From an uncultured Candidatus Melainabacteria bacterium (lineage in GTDB: Bacteria > Cyanobacteriota > Vampirovibrionia > Gastranaerophilales > Gastranaerophilaceae), in the NCBI GenBank assembly GCA_934757245.1, contig CAKVLH010000014.1, positions 1 through 50,180 of the forward strand: a stretch of 50,180 nt of DNA, in the 5' to 3' direction. The notes below the pieces were generated by a model. That model saw only the letters and a program-made list of their open reading frames with translations, ran no database searches and was not told where the DNA came from. Below are positions 1-9,393 of the stretch, in pieces. Within the stretch, counting starts at the first letter, position 1, and each line of letters begins with the position of its first letter. Both the position numbers and the translations under genes were made by a program.

Positions 1-33
1 CTCCTAAGGAGAGAGTTTCCAATTGCAAAATAA

Positions 34-83
34 ATTAACCAGAGATGTAACACAATGTATATTGTGTTACATCTCTGGTTAAT
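34..83. repeat. Perfect 23-bp inverted repeat upstream of the prepilin gene
   Basis: Arms 34-56 and 61-83 are exact reverse complements around the four-base centre GTAT. The arms are AT-rich with a TGTTACATCTCTGG core. The palindrome ends 24 bases before the prepilin ATG and is followed by a T-rich stretch (TATTCTTT), so as RNA it would be a long hairpin close to the ribosome-binding site. It could terminate an upstream gene lying outside the window or act as a regulatory hairpin. The sequence alone does not decide. Confidence 0.8.
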
Positions 84-106
84 ATTCTTTACACAAGGAG
101 AGCTCG

Positions 107-1780
107 ATGAAAAAATTTGGATTTACGCTGGCGGAATTATTAATAGCCCTAGGTATAGTAGGAGTTATATCAGCGTTACTTGCAACCGCGCTTATAACCC
201 TTCAACCGGATCAGCAGAAAGCTATATATCTAAAAAACTATGATGCACTTTCAAAAGCTGTCAAGGAGCTTGCACATAATAATAGACTATTTCCTATATG
301 CCAAGATAATCTTAATTGTCAAGAGCATCCGCTTTTTAATACTTCAAATGGTGTTGGTGGGCGCTTTGTAGCAATAGGCGAGGGCAATGGCAAACTTTGC
401 AGAGGTCTTTCATATGTTTTCAACGGTCAAATGCTTCCAAATTTGAATTGCGATAATCAACCCCTTACTTATGAAGACGGAGATTGGACTCCTTCATTTC
501 GAACTTATCGTACAGAGTGGCTGGTTTCTACATTACGTGAGCTGAGTGGGAGCTCCGCAACTTACCAGAGCGATGTTTATTTTGACTTGAATGGTCCAGC
601 AGCTCCAAATTGTGTTTACGGTGATAATTGCAAAAATCCAGACCGCTTCAAATTTTTGGTAGCCGCAAACGGAACAGTAATTCCGGCTGACCCAATTGGA
701 CAAGAATATATCAAAACCCGTAAAAATTGGCGTAAATCTAATTTGAATATTTCAGAAGACCGCTCCACTAAAGAAACCCTGCTTGCAGACCTCCGAAGCT
801 TCATCCTAAATCCGTGTGCTAGTGAAAGTGGCGGCAATGGTGCTGGTGGAGGTGGTGCTACCGGTGGAGAAGGTGATAATGACGGAGAATTATTATATTT
901 TATAACAAGAATACCTTGCGGATTTGAATATAATGGCAGAATTATTAATTGTTTTTCTACAAGATTTTATTTCAATCAAGAGACTAATATAAAATATACT
1001 GAAGTTTCAAATTATCCATATCCAGCATTATTTAATCCAATTACTTTCGAATTCGATTATCCTGTTGCAAGTAATATAACTTTTGATGCTGACATTACAT
1101 GTCCATTTATTTCTGATACTGGCGAACTTGGCGGTAGTGGACGCACAAGTAATATATTTCCTAGCAAATGTCCTAAGGCGCGCTGTACAATTGTTCAAGG
1201 CAGTACGAAATGTACTCAAAATTATTTTTATGAATGTGGTAAAGAATCAGTTTCGTTGAAATATCCGTCAAATATTACAGAAGTTTTAAATAATAGAAAA
1301 AATAATCGTGAATATTGGGGCAATGGGCGAAACATGGAAGTAAGAGATGATAATTATTTAACTTTTAGAGGAGGTGCTGGTCTCTGGTTTGGAATAGTAA
1401 ATTCTAGTTTATATTTACCTAACGGGGATTATGAACCTTATCTTGACAGTAAGTATATATATTTACCTTCTAATTTACATAATCCAGTATATGAACCGTT
1501 TGCTAGTGGTATGGATTCAGATATAGTTAACGGACAAAAATTTACACATCAATCACAAGGGCTTATGTACATTGCTTACGGTTATACTTTTAATACTAAA
1601 GTAAATGATACCGAAGCTGCTGCTTGGCACAATTATTGGTGGAATTTGGACAATGCATATACAATAAAATTTCGTCCTATAATTAAGCAAGCTATACAAG
1701 AAGGAAAAAATGTTTATGTTTGTAATGGTGGACACTATCCTGCTCAATGTATCCAAGCTAAAAAATTAACATTAAAATAA
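107..1780 (+). CDS. Type IV prepilin-like protein with large extracellular domain
   Basis: The N-terminus is a class III signal: a short leader MKKFG, cleavage expected between G5 and F6, then FTLAELLIALGIVGVISALL, with E10 at the conserved Glu+5 position of mature pilins. Such proteins are cleaved and N-methylated by prepilin peptidase and assembled into type IV pili or type II secretion pseudopili. At 557 residues it is far longer than a major pilin (about 150). A Gly-rich linker near residues 243-258 separates two Cys-containing halves, so it resembles a minor or tip pilin, or an adhesive pseudopilin. The ATG at 107 has an AAGGAG site six bases upstream. No pilus assembly genes lie nearby. 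The pilin-like start is clear; the function of the C-terminal 500 residues is unknown. Confidence 0.85.
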   Translation: MKKFGFTLAELLIALGIVGVISALLATALITLQPDQQKAIYLKNYDALSKAVKELAHNNRLFPICQDNLNCQEHPLFNTSNGVGGRFVAIGEGNGKLCRGLSYVFNGQMLPNLNCDNQPLTYEDGDWTPSFRTYRTEWLVSTLRELSGSSATYQSDVYFDLNGPAAPNCVYGDNCKNPDRFKFLVAANGTVIPADPIGQEYIKTRKNWRKSNLNISEDRSTKETLLADLRSFILNPCASESGGNGAGGGGATGGEGDNDGELLYFITRIPCGFEYNGRIINCFSTRFYFNQETNIKYTEVSNYPYPALFNPITFEFDYPVASNITFDADITCPFISDTGELGGSGRTSNIFPSKCPKARCTIVQGSTKCTQNYFYECGKESVSLKYPSNITEVLNNRKNNREYWGNGRNMEVRDDNYLTFRGGAGLWFGIVNSSLYLPNGDYEPYLDSKYIYLPSNLHNPVYEPFASGMDSDIVNGQKFTHQSQGLMYIAYGYTFNTKVNDTEAAAWHNYWWNLDNAYTIKFRPIIKQAIQEGKNVYVCNGGHYPAQCIQAKKLTLK

Positions 1781-1920
1781 GACACTTGCTTTTTGTACAC
1801 ATTTAGTCTTGATGAACTCAATCTTGTTTACGCTCGAATTTCGTGGAACATTACAATTAAGAGAATATTTATTTGGTCATATCGTTCTAAGTTCTACCTC
1901 CAATATACTTATGCTGCGCG

Positions 1921-1949
1921 TTGTATTTTTGCTACAAATAGTGTATTAT
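1921..1949 (+). promoter_or_regulatory. Predicted sigma-70 promoter for the mgtC-like gene
   Basis: TTGTAT (1921-1926), a 17-base spacer and TATTAT (1944-1949) predict a start near 1956, just before the GGAGAG ribosome site (1961-1966). The preceding 1781-1920 holds no recognisable gene. Confidence 0.5.
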
Positions 1950-1973
1950 ATTCTTTATATGGAGAGAGTTTAG

Positions 1974-2693
1974 ATGGAATCATTATTTAATTCAGAATTT
2001 ATTATAAGGCTGTTAATGGCGCTTGTTTTAGGCTTTGCACTTGGTTTAGAAAGAGAACTTACAAATAAATACGCAGGTCTCAGAACACACATTCTGGTAA
2101 CTCTTGGTGCGTGCATTTTTACAATAATTTCAATTTACGGCTTCCCGACATTTGCGCAAGGCGATAATGTAATATTGCATCAGGCGACAGGTATCAGAGA
2201 TACATCTCGTGTAGCCGCACAAATCGTTACCGGTATTGGTTTTATCGGTGCCGGAACTGTTTTAAGAAATGGTCCGATGGTATTCGGTTTAACAACAGCT
2301 GCAACTTTGTGGATAGCTGCAAGTATTGGAATGGCTTGCGGTGCCGGAATGTATGGTATTTCAATTTTCGCGACAGTTTTGAGTGTTGCAGTATTAACTC
2401 TTATCAGAATTTTTGAAAAACAATTCTTACCTTCAAGTTCAAAACAATCCAAAAGATGCAGAATTATTATTCATTGTGCAGGTGATGATGTAAAAAAAAT
2501 TCACGATTACTTAGGTTCAAAAGTAGATTGTATGTACGAATTTACATCTAAAAAGTTAATTGAAAATCCTATTAAATCAAAAATTTCTTCAACATTTGAA
2601 GTTGGTCATAAAAAAGTAGTGAAAGAGCTTTATGATAATCTAAACGTGTTGGCAGATTTAGATTCTATAACTATTCAGGAGCTAAATGATTAA
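1974..2693 (+). CDS. MgtC/SapB family membrane protein
   Basis: A 239-residue protein whose first 150 residues are hydrophobic, with about four to five membrane segments, and carry the family pattern GLERELTNKYAGLRTH followed by LVTLGACIF and a Gly-rich GIGFIGAGTVLR block. MgtC/SapB proteins are inner-membrane proteins tied to magnesium limitation and, in pathogens, to control of the F-type ATP synthase. The soluble C-terminal 80 residues look like a small ACT-like regulatory domain, as in longer family members. The ATG has a GGAGAG site seven bases upstream. Its last eight bases overlap the next gene, so the two are probably cotranscribed and translationally coupled. Family membership is clear; transport activity should not be assumed. 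Confidence 0.85.
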   Translation: MESLFNSEFIIRLLMALVLGFALGLERELTNKYAGLRTHILVTLGACIFTIISIYGFPTFAQGDNVILHQATGIRDTSRVAAQIVTGIGFIGAGTVLRNGPMVFGLTTAATLWIAASIGMACGAGMYGISIFATVLSVAVLTLIRIFEKQFLPSSSKQSKRCRIIIHCAGDDVKKIHDYLGSKVDCMYEFTSKKLIENPIKSKISSTFEVGHKKVVKELYDNLNVLADLDSITIQELND

Positions 2694-4008
2694 AGAAGGC
2701 AAAAAAAGTAAATACGTAAAAACTAAGCAGCAAATCCTTATGGAATATTTAAGGACAATAGGTTTTTCATTTTCTTTTGCACTTGTTTTTACCGTTGTTT
2801 TAGCAATTCATGCCAGAAGCGAGATGATTCGCAATCTCTATATTAATCCTGAAGAAAAGTTTAAAATGGATGAAGCTGTGGCACGCCAAATTATTGCGCA
2901 ATCTGATTTGTTGAAGGATTTAAAGAACAAAAAATACGCTATTTGCATGCAAGTCGGCAATCTTTATGAAACAATCCACGATTATCAAAATGCCCAGTTT
3001 GCTTATGAATTGGCGCTCGAAAGAGCTAATAGCGGAAATTATACTCCATACTATAAATTGGCAGTTGTACTTATTGCACAAGAAAAATTTGACGAAGCGA
3101 ATGCTTTAATTAACTCTGTAGAAGATGTACAAAACAAAAAGCTTATTAAATTTAAATCTCGTTCATACATTGTTATGGGTGATAAATATTACTCAATCGG
3201 CAAATTTTTAAGCGCAGCTAAGAGTTATGAGAAAGCAAAATATTATTACGATAAATTTGCCAAAAAAGACAAAGTTGTAGATAAGGCTATTCTTGAGAGA
3301 GTTGTAAATGCTTATGTTCAAACTGCGGATGTGTTAGTTAAGCGAGGACAAAATTCGGATGCTGTGCGTTTCTTAGAAAAAGCAGAAAAATACAGACCGG
3401 ACGATTTTATAATCAAATATAAACTTGCGATTATTTATTCGGATTTGGATCCTCAAAAATCGGTTAAGTATTTTGAACCTTTATTGGAAGAAAAACCGCA
3501 GGATATTGATTATGGTGTGTTTAATAAAGCGCTTATGAAATCCGCAAACATTGCTGATTTAGAAGGAAATAAAATCCAAGCAAAATATTATAGATATAAA
3601 ATTCATTCGGTTGATATTTTTGTTAACCAAAAAGTTGTTTACAAAAATGATATAGATGTATTGTTAGATTCATTTAAAGTACGTAAAATATTTTTTAAAT
3701 ACAAATTAAAATCTAAGTTTAAACTCAAGAATGTTTCTAACAATGATATAAGAACATTGAGAGCCGATTTTATTCTAAAGCAAGATAATAAAATTTTGGA
3801 ATCCGTTAGTAAGACTTTTGCTGACAAATCCAAACCGCTTTATTCAAACGGTGGCGAAACTCCAGAAGTTGAAGTCGTCTTTGGTAAAAATATTTTTACC
3901 CGTTCAGAATTAGAACGCTACAGTATTGATATCTATTTATACAAAGACGAAAAGTTCAAAACGCTTGTAACTACCATGCCTGTATCTGAGCTCTATTCTT
4001 CTAAATAA
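2686..4008 (+). CDS. Membrane-anchored TPR protein
   Basis: A 440-residue protein with a basic N-terminus, one membrane segment at about residues 22-43 and an extracytoplasmic region. Several tetratricopeptide-like helical repeats lie at about 85-290 (for example NAQFAYELALERA, SAAKSYEKAKYYY, DAVRFLEKAEKYRPDD). The last 120 residues look beta-rich and match nothing I recognise. TPR arrays usually serve as protein-binding scaffolds. The gene starts inside the end of the mgtC-like gene (eight-base overlap) and its 3' end overlaps the convergent acidic-protein gene by 16 bases. Confidence 0.75.
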   Translation: MIKEGKKSKYVKTKQQILMEYLRTIGFSFSFALVFTVVLAIHARSEMIRNLYINPEEKFKMDEAVARQIIAQSDLLKDLKNKKYAICMQVGNLYETIHDYQNAQFAYELALERANSGNYTPYYKLAVVLIAQEKFDEANALINSVEDVQNKKLIKFKSRSYIVMGDKYYSIGKFLSAAKSYEKAKYYYDKFAKKDKVVDKAILERVVNAYVQTADVLVKRGQNSDAVRFLEKAEKYRPDDFIIKYKLAIIYSDLDPQKSVKYFEPLLEEKPQDIDYGVFNKALMKSANIADLEGNKIQAKYYRYKIHSVDIFVNQKVVYKNDIDVLLDSFKVRKIFFKYKLKSKFKLKNVSNNDIRTLRADFILKQDNKILESVSKTFADKSKPLYSNGGETPEVEVVFGKNIFTRSELERYSIDIYLYKDEKFKTLVTTMPVSELYSSK

Positions 4009-5492
4009 AGCATATCACCCCATTTGTAGAGTTTGTCGCCTGCAACAAACATTTCTTCATCTAAGATGCTTGCGTTAACTCGTTTTTCGCTACCCATAAT
4101 TCTGAAATCTGCTTCACTATCATCAATATAGTTGCTTTTTTTCTCGTTATCACCCCAGAAAGAAGCAACGTCCGGTTTTTGCGGTTCTTCTTTGAGTTTG
4201 TTAAGCTCTTCTTTTAAAACAAGCATTTCATTTAACATAGCTTGCATAACAATGTTATCAGAATTTTGTGCACAAATTTCTTCAATTTCATCGTTTTTTG
4301 GAGCTTCATAAAAACCGGCTAAGCATTCTTGAATTTCATCTTCGTTGATATCTGTGTTTTCATCATTTTGTTCATCTTGAGCCTTATCTTCTGCAATAGT
4401 ATCAACTTCTGTTTCTGCATTTGCTTCAGCTTTTACAGGCAATTCTTCAAGTGCTTCAATTTTTTCTTCTTTTAAGCCTTCGATTTCAATATTTTCGATA
4501 TTTATTGTATTAATAGTATCATCACTTTCGGAACAATCATTTTCAACGGAGTCTGTTTCTTTAGCTTCTTCTGTGAAAGTTGGTTCTTCAAATTTATCTT
4601 CAAAAACAGGTTCTTCTACTGTATCATTTATCTCTGTATCCGATTCAACAGCAGAAGTTTTAGATGTATCGCCGGAAATAACTTCATCTGCTTCTCCTAT
4701 TTTATATTCGGTTTCTAGATTTTCCTGAGTAGCCGTTTGTGAAACTGTTTGAGCATTTTGTTCTGCTATTTCTTGTTGTGCAGATACTTGCTGAGCCGGT
4801 GCTTGAATAACTTGTATTTGAACCGGCGGAACTTTTTGTGCATTTTTTGCCAAATCATTTACGAGCATAGAAATTGCATCTTGCGTTTTTGCAAGAGTTT
4901 CTGTCATATTCTCAGCTGGGGCTTGTTCCGTTTCTTCTACATGTGATTCTTCTTTTGCTTCGTATAAATCAGCAATCGCATCTTCCGGATTTTCCTCAAT
5001 ATTTTCTTCTGAAGCTTCAATTTCGTCTTCAATTTCTGCAACTTCAGTCTCATCTGATGTTTCAGCATCGCTAATTACATTATCTTGTTTTACTTCTACT
5101 GTTTCAGTCGGCAATTCTTCTAAAGTTTCTTCGCCCTCTTCACATTCTTCTTCAATAACTTTTGTCGCAACTTCTTCAACTGGAGAATTTGGTGCAAAGA
5201 ATGTAAGATTTTTGTCTGTCAATTCCGGAATTCCGTTGTGCAAACGAAAATACAAATCTGCCATGCCGTCAATTTGAGAATTTGTAAACTCAATTTCTAT
5301 ACTGTTGTTGTCTAAAAAATTGAATTTTTTAATAGCAACAGCTTCGTCTAATTTATCTATTTGATTAATTAACTTAACAAATTCAAGCATTACAAATGGC
5401 GCCATGGAACTTATTGTTCTAAACATTCCGTTCACAACGACATTTTCACCTAACCATTCGCCATTAATAGTAATTCCTTTTAATTTTCTCAT
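3993..5492 (-). CDS. Very acidic hypothetical protein
   Basis: A 499-residue protein in three parts. Residues 1-115 look globular (MRKLKGITINGEWLGENVVV). Residues 120-430 are low-complexity and dominated by Glu, Asp, Ala and Val. The last 70 residues hold a short coiled coil (LNEMLVLKEELNKLKEE) and a tail ending GDKLYKWGDMLYLEE. There is no signal peptide or membrane segment, so it is probably cytoplasmic. I do not recognise it. The N- and C-terminal parts look like two ends of a scaffold joined by a disordered acidic linker; this is inference. It is monocistronic and convergent with the TPR gene. The 5493-5681 stretch upstream is an AT-rich divergent promoter region shared with maf. Confidence 0.7.
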   Translation of the reverse strand: MRKLKGITINGEWLGENVVVNGMFRTISSMAPFVMLEFVKLINQIDKLDEAVAIKKFNFLDNNSIEIEFTNSQIDGMADLYFRLHNGIPELTDKNLTFFAPNSPVEEVATKVIEEECEEGEETLEELPTETVEVKQDNVISDAETSDETEVAEIEDEIEASEENIEENPEDAIADLYEAKEESHVEETEQAPAENMTETLAKTQDAISMLVNDLAKNAQKVPPVQIQVIQAPAQQVSAQQEIAEQNAQTVSQTATQENLETEYKIGEADEVISGDTSKTSAVESDTEINDTVEEPVFEDKFEEPTFTEEAKETDSVENDCSESDDTINTINIENIEIEGLKEEKIEALEELPVKAEANAETEVDTIAEDKAQDEQNDENTDINEDEIQECLAGFYEAPKNDEIEEICAQNSDNIVMQAMLNEMLVLKEELNKLKEEPQKPDVASFWGDNEKKSNYIDDSEADFRIMGSEKRVNASILDEEMFVAGDKLYKWGDMLYLEE

Positions 5493-5681
5493 AGTTTATC
5501 CTTAGTTATCTTACAATCTAACTATCGGCATTTTTTTGAAAAACTTTAGAGTTTAGAAACAAATTTTTACAAATCGTTACATTGCATTTGCAAATTGCTT
5601 CATTGTCTAAAAGGTTTGTATTAAATTTTTCATAAGAGTATTATTAAATATATATATTAGCAATTAAGATAGGATAAAAAA

Positions 5682-6245
5682 ATGAAATTAATACTTGCGT
5701 CAAACTCACCAAGACGAAAGCAAATCTTAAAAGATATGGGTTTGAATTTTGAAATAATACCTTCTAATTATGATGAAAAATTATCGGATGATATTTTCAC
5801 TTATGAAAAAATCGAAGATTTGGCAACACAAAAATGTCTAGATGTGGTAAGGCGTGTAAAAGACGGTGAAACTGTTATAGCTGCGGATACCGTAGTTGTT
5901 TTGCATAATAAAATTTTGGGCAAGCCACATTCCAAAAAAGAAGCTTTTGACATGTTAAAAGCTTTGTCTGGTGCAACGCACTCTGTAGTAACTGCTATTT
6001 GCGGTATTAATACTAAAACAAATCGTGCAGCTTTATTATCAACGACAAGTTATGTGAGATTTACCGAGTGGACAGACGAGATGATTCATTATTATATTGA
6101 TGAATTTAATCCGCTGGACAAAGCCGGAAGCTATGGTATACAGGAACTTCCTCCGAATTATTTAGATAAATATGAAGGAAGCTTTGAAAATATTGTAGGT
6201 TTAGCACCTGAAAGTGTTACAGCCGTGCTTGATAAGATTAAATAA
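5682..6245 (+). CDS. maf: Maf-like nucleoside triphosphate pyrophosphatase
   Basis: A 187-residue protein of normal family length. It has the N-terminal ASNSPRRKQIL signature, the AADTVV motif with the catalytic Asp at about 68-72, a GKPHSKKEA segment, and the late DKAGSYGIQ motif. Maf proteins hydrolyse dTTP/UTP or modified pyrimidine nucleotides to monophosphates, a house-cleaning role, and were first linked to septum inhibition. AGGA lies about ten bases upstream of the ATG. It is followed by dnaG on the same strand after about 130 bases. Confidence 0.93.
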   Translation: MKLILASNSPRRKQILKDMGLNFEIIPSNYDEKLSDDIFTYEKIEDLATQKCLDVVRRVKDGETVIAADTVVVLHNKILGKPHSKKEAFDMLKALSGATHSVVTAICGINTKTNRAALLSTTSYVRFTEWTDEMIHYYIDEFNPLDKAGSYGIQELPPNYLDKYEGSFENIVGLAPESVTAVLDKIK

Positions 6246-6340
6246 AAACTCCAACGTTTTTCTTCTTTGTTAATTTTACATAGAGAGATTGCCAAAGACT
6301 GGTACGACTGTTCATTCCCTTGGAGAGAGAACTAATCCAA

Positions 6341-6369
6341 TTTATAGACTTTTACTTTTGTGCTACAAT
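6341..6369 (+). promoter_or_regulatory. Predicted dnaG promoter, near-leaderless
   Basis: TTTATA (6341-6346), a 17-base spacer and TACAAT (6364-6369) preceded by TGC (extended -10). A start seven bases on (6376) leaves only three bases before the ATG at 6379, which has no Shine-Dalgarno sequence. Confidence 0.45.
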
Positions 6370-6378
6370 ATTATTACT

Positions 6379-8259
6379 ATGGCAAATTCATTTGAAGATG
6401 TTATTTCACAAATTAAAGACCGGCTGGATATAGTAGATGTAGTTTCTCAATACGTAGTGCTTAAAAAAAGCGGTGCTAACTATTGGGGAATTTGTCCTTT
6501 TCATAACGACAAAAAGCCTTCTATGTCAGTAAGCCCATCTCGCGGAATTTTTAAATGTTTTTCTTGCGGTGCTGGCGGAGATGCTTTAGCATTCCTTGTA
6601 AAAATCCAAAACAGAGAATACAAAGACGTAATTTTAGAACTTGCCGACAAATATGGAATTGAACTTCCTAAGAAATATAGCGCATCATCTGAAACAAAAA
6701 GCCTAAAAAAAGATATGATAAAAGCATGCACCAAAGCTGCAAAATTTTATCACATACAACTTAGAAGTGCCGATGATGCAAACAAAGCAATGACAGCTCT
6801 TCGCAAACGTAATGTAGACGACAATGTTATTGATAAATTTACTCTGGGTTGGGCGCCAAACAAGTATGATACTTTGTATAAAGAACTCAAAAGAGAATTC
6901 AAAGATGAAATTTTAGAAAAAGCCGGACTTATTCTAAAATCAAATTCCGGCGGATATATTGACAGGTTCAGAAATAGAATTATTATTCCTATCCAAAACG
7001 AAAACAGAGAATATGTAGCATTTGGGGCACGTGCGGTTGATGAAGGACAAAATCCCAAATATTTAAATTCTTCCGATTCTTTGATTTACAACAAAAGCAA
7101 ATTATTGTTTGGTCTAAATTCTGCTCAAGATGCGATTAAAGCAGAAGATGGCGTTGTAATTATGGAAGGATATTTTGACGTAATTTCAGCTCAAGCACAT
7201 GGAGTTGAAAACGCAGTCGCATCTTGCGGAACAGCTTTAACACCAGATCACGTTAAATTATTGTCCAGATACACAAAATCAAGAAGAATTTTTCTATCTT
7301 TCGATACTGATAAAGCCGGAGTTAACGCAACGACAAAAGGAAGCAATGTTATTAAAGAAACATTATCAACATTGGGTGATGTTAAGCAGTTTGACGAAAG
7401 CCATATAGCTTCTGCCGTTGATAACAAATACGCTTGCGAAATCCGTGTAGTTTCTCCTCCACAAGGCAAAGACCCTGATGAATTTATACGCACAATGGGC
7501 GGAGATGTTTTTAAAGAATATATTAAAAATGCACCACTTTTAATTGATTTTCTTTTAAATAATATTTTGAGAGAAAAGAATTCTGCACAAACTCCACAAG
7601 AAAAAGCAGAATTAGTTGAAAAAATTATTGAAATTCTAAAAGATGTAAACAACAAAATTATTCAATCAGAATATGTAAAAATGGTTTCAACAGTTTTAGA
7701 AATCGACGAAGAAGCCATCCTAAAAGAGCTTGCGCGTCATGAAAGACAAGGCGCATTAATCGAAAGAAATTTGAATACAAAAAAAGTTGTAACAAATTCT
7801 TCACAATTCGAAATAAAAGCGCAAAAAAATTTATTGAGTGTTTTTTTAGCAAATGACAGTTCGTTAACTTTCAACCAAATAAACGAAATGTTACCCGAAA
7901 ATATCATTCGAGATGAAACGTTAATAATTGTAAAAAATACAATTGACAAATTAGCATGTACAATAAATAATGTTAAGGAATTGACCAAAAGCTTATTTAC
8001 GGAATTCATCGAGGATGAGAATTTGACCCAAATAATTACAGATTTAGTAGAACTTTCGGAAGCCTTTAACGGGCTTGAACCCGATGAGTTTGAAAGCGCT
8101 GTAAGGGAAAACATCATAAGATTAAAAAGATGTTACCAAGAAAAAGAAGCCGAAAAACTTCGTCAACAATACAAGCAGGTCAACGATGACGAAATAGAAG
8201 CCTTAAAAATTCAAATGCAGCTTAGAGATAAAATTAAATTAAGGACTGGAGATAAATAA
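6379..8259 (+). CDS. dnaG: DNA primase DnaG
   Basis: Makes the RNA primers for chromosome replication. From the ATG at 6379 (MANSFEDVISQIKDRLDIVD) the protein is 626 residues. It has a CHC2 zinc finger (C39, H42, C60, C63), a catalytic core, a Toprim domain with the EGYFDV and SFDTDKAG metal-binding motifs at about residues 260-320, and a C-terminal helicase-binding region. The frame stays open upstream to a TTG at 6289, but those 30 codons add nothing resembling DnaG, whose N-terminus normally begins as here. There is no good ribosome site before 6379; a promoter sits so close that the mRNA may be leaderless. The stop codon directly abuts the rpoD start codon, as in primase-sigma operons; rpsU is absent. 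Confidence 0.95.
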   Translation: MANSFEDVISQIKDRLDIVDVVSQYVVLKKSGANYWGICPFHNDKKPSMSVSPSRGIFKCFSCGAGGDALAFLVKIQNREYKDVILELADKYGIELPKKYSASSETKSLKKDMIKACTKAAKFYHIQLRSADDANKAMTALRKRNVDDNVIDKFTLGWAPNKYDTLYKELKREFKDEILEKAGLILKSNSGGYIDRFRNRIIIPIQNENREYVAFGARAVDEGQNPKYLNSSDSLIYNKSKLLFGLNSAQDAIKAEDGVVIMEGYFDVISAQAHGVENAVASCGTALTPDHVKLLSRYTKSRRIFLSFDTDKAGVNATTKGSNVIKETLSTLGDVKQFDESHIASAVDNKYACEIRVVSPPQGKDPDEFIRTMGGDVFKEYIKNAPLLIDFLLNNILREKNSAQTPQEKAELVEKIIEILKDVNNKIIQSEYVKMVSTVLEIDEEAILKELARHERQGALIERNLNTKKVVTNSSQFEIKAQKNLLSVFLANDSSLTFNQINEMLPENIIRDETLIIVKNTIDKLACTINNVKELTKSLFTEFIEDENLTQIITDLVELSEAFNGLEPDEFESAVRENIIRLKRCYQEKEAEKLRQQYKQVNDDEIEALKIQMQLRDKIKLRTGDK

Positions 8260-9342
8260 ATGACCCAAAAAAGAAACTCACATTCATCAGTAATCAGCGT
8301 AGAAGACGAAAACATGGATTTGTTGGACTACGATTCTGAAAAAGAAGAAGATGATTACATTGAAACTGATTTAGGTACTGATAATATTGAAGATATTATT
8401 ACTTCATCTAAACTAAGCGGTGTAAAGAGCGATGATTTTTATATGATGGATTCAAGCGATTCTCATCATGAAACAACAGAAGTAGAAGCACCAAAAGGTG
8501 TTGCAGTAGAAGATCCTGTAAGACTTTATTTAAGAGAAATCGGTCGTATTAAATTATTGTCAACAAGTGAAGAAATCGAATTAGCACGTAAGATTATGCA
8601 AGGCGGAACTCCGGGTGCTATCGCTAAAAGAAAATTAGTTCAAGCAAACTTAAGATTGGTTGTAAGTATTGCTAAAAAATATGTAGGTCGTGGCATGCTT
8701 TTCTTAGACCTTATTCAAGAAGGTAACTTAGGTTTAATTAGAGCAGCTGAAAAATTTGACCACGAAAGAGGATTTAAATTCTCAACTTATGCAACATGGT
8801 GGATTAGACAAGCTATTACAAGAGCTATTGCAGACCAAGCGAGAACAATTCGTATTCCTGTTCACATGGTTGAAACAATTAATAAACTTAAGAAAGTTAC
8901 AAGAAGATTGGCTCAAGAGCTTTCTAGAAAACCGACCGAAGATGAGTTGGCAGCAGAAATGGGCGTTTCTATTTCTAAATTGAGAGAAATCGTTAAAATT
9001 GCTCAAGAACCACTTTCTTTAGAAACTCCAATCGGTAAAGAAGAAGATTCAAGATTAGGCGATTTTATCGAAGATAAAGAAGCTGATGCGCCAATCAAGA
9101 CTGTTGCTTCTGAACTTCTTAGAGAAGATTTGGCGGAAGTTCTTTGCACACTTTCTCCTCGTGAAAGAGATGTATTGAGATTACGTTTCGGTATGGACGA
9201 CGGTCGTCAAAGAACATTGGAAGAAGTTGGTCAATTGTTCGGCGTAACTCGTGAACGTATCAGACAAATCGAAGCTAAAGCTTTGAGAAAATTGCGTCAT
9301 CCAAATCGTAGCAAACGATTAAGAGAATATGTAGAAAACTAA
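8260..9342 (+). CDS. rpoD: Primary sigma factor RpoD (sigma-70/SigA)
   Basis: The housekeeping sigma subunit, which directs RNA polymerase to -35/-10 promoters. Residues 1-85 are acidic and variable. Region 1.2 starts at [13 protein letters not shown]. Region 2 holds the core-binding and -10 recognition helices ([31 protein letters not shown]). Region 3 follows [16 protein letters not shown]. Region 4 ends with the -35 helix-turn-helix [20 protein letters not shown]. At 360 residues it is a compact SigA without the long non-conserved insert of the E. coli protein. The ATG follows the dnaG stop with no gap, and the ribosome site lies inside dnaG, so the two are coupled. The predicted promoters in this window fit its expected consensus. 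Confidence 0.96.
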   Translation: MTQKRNSHSSVISVEDENMDLLDYDSEKEEDDYIETDLGTDNIEDIITSSKLSGVKSDDFYMMDSSDSHHETTEVEAPKGVAVEDPVRLYLREIGRIKLLSTSEEIELARKIMQGGTPGAIAKRKLVQANLRLVVSIAKKYVGRGMLFLDLIQEGNLGLIRAAEKFDHERGFKFSTYATWWIRQAITRAIADQARTIRIPVHMVETINKLKKVTRRLAQELSRKPTEDELAAEMGVSISKLREIVKIAQEPLSLETPIGKEEDSRLGDFIEDKEADAPIKTVASELLREDLAEVLCTLSPRERDVLRLRFGMDDGRQRTLEEVGQLFGVTRERIRQIEAKALRKLRHPNRSKRLREYVEN

Positions 9343-9349
9343 AAAATCA

Positions 9350-9389
9350 AAACGGACAATTGAAAAGATTCAATTGTCCGTTTATTTTT
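9350..9389 (+). terminator. Intrinsic terminator after rpoD
   Basis: Arms 9350-9364 and 9369-9383 pair perfectly (15 bp, core CGGACAATTG) around an AAGA loop and are followed by ATTTTT. This is a strong rho-independent terminator seven bases after the rpoD stop. Confidence 0.9.
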
Positions 9390-9393
9390 AAAA

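Noticed and set aside
55..243. 62-codon open frame overlapping the prepilin start
   Set aside because: It begins in the palindrome and runs in another frame over the clear class III signal sequence; no ribosome site.
1793..1990. 65-codon open frame between the prepilin and mgtC-like genes
   Set aside because: It overlaps the mgtC start region, has no ribosome site and contains a promoter-like stretch; composition is not protein-like.
6289..6378. Upstream TTG start for dnaG
   Set aside because: The added 30 residues do not resemble DnaG and overlap a good promoter; the ATG at 6379 matches the family N-terminus.
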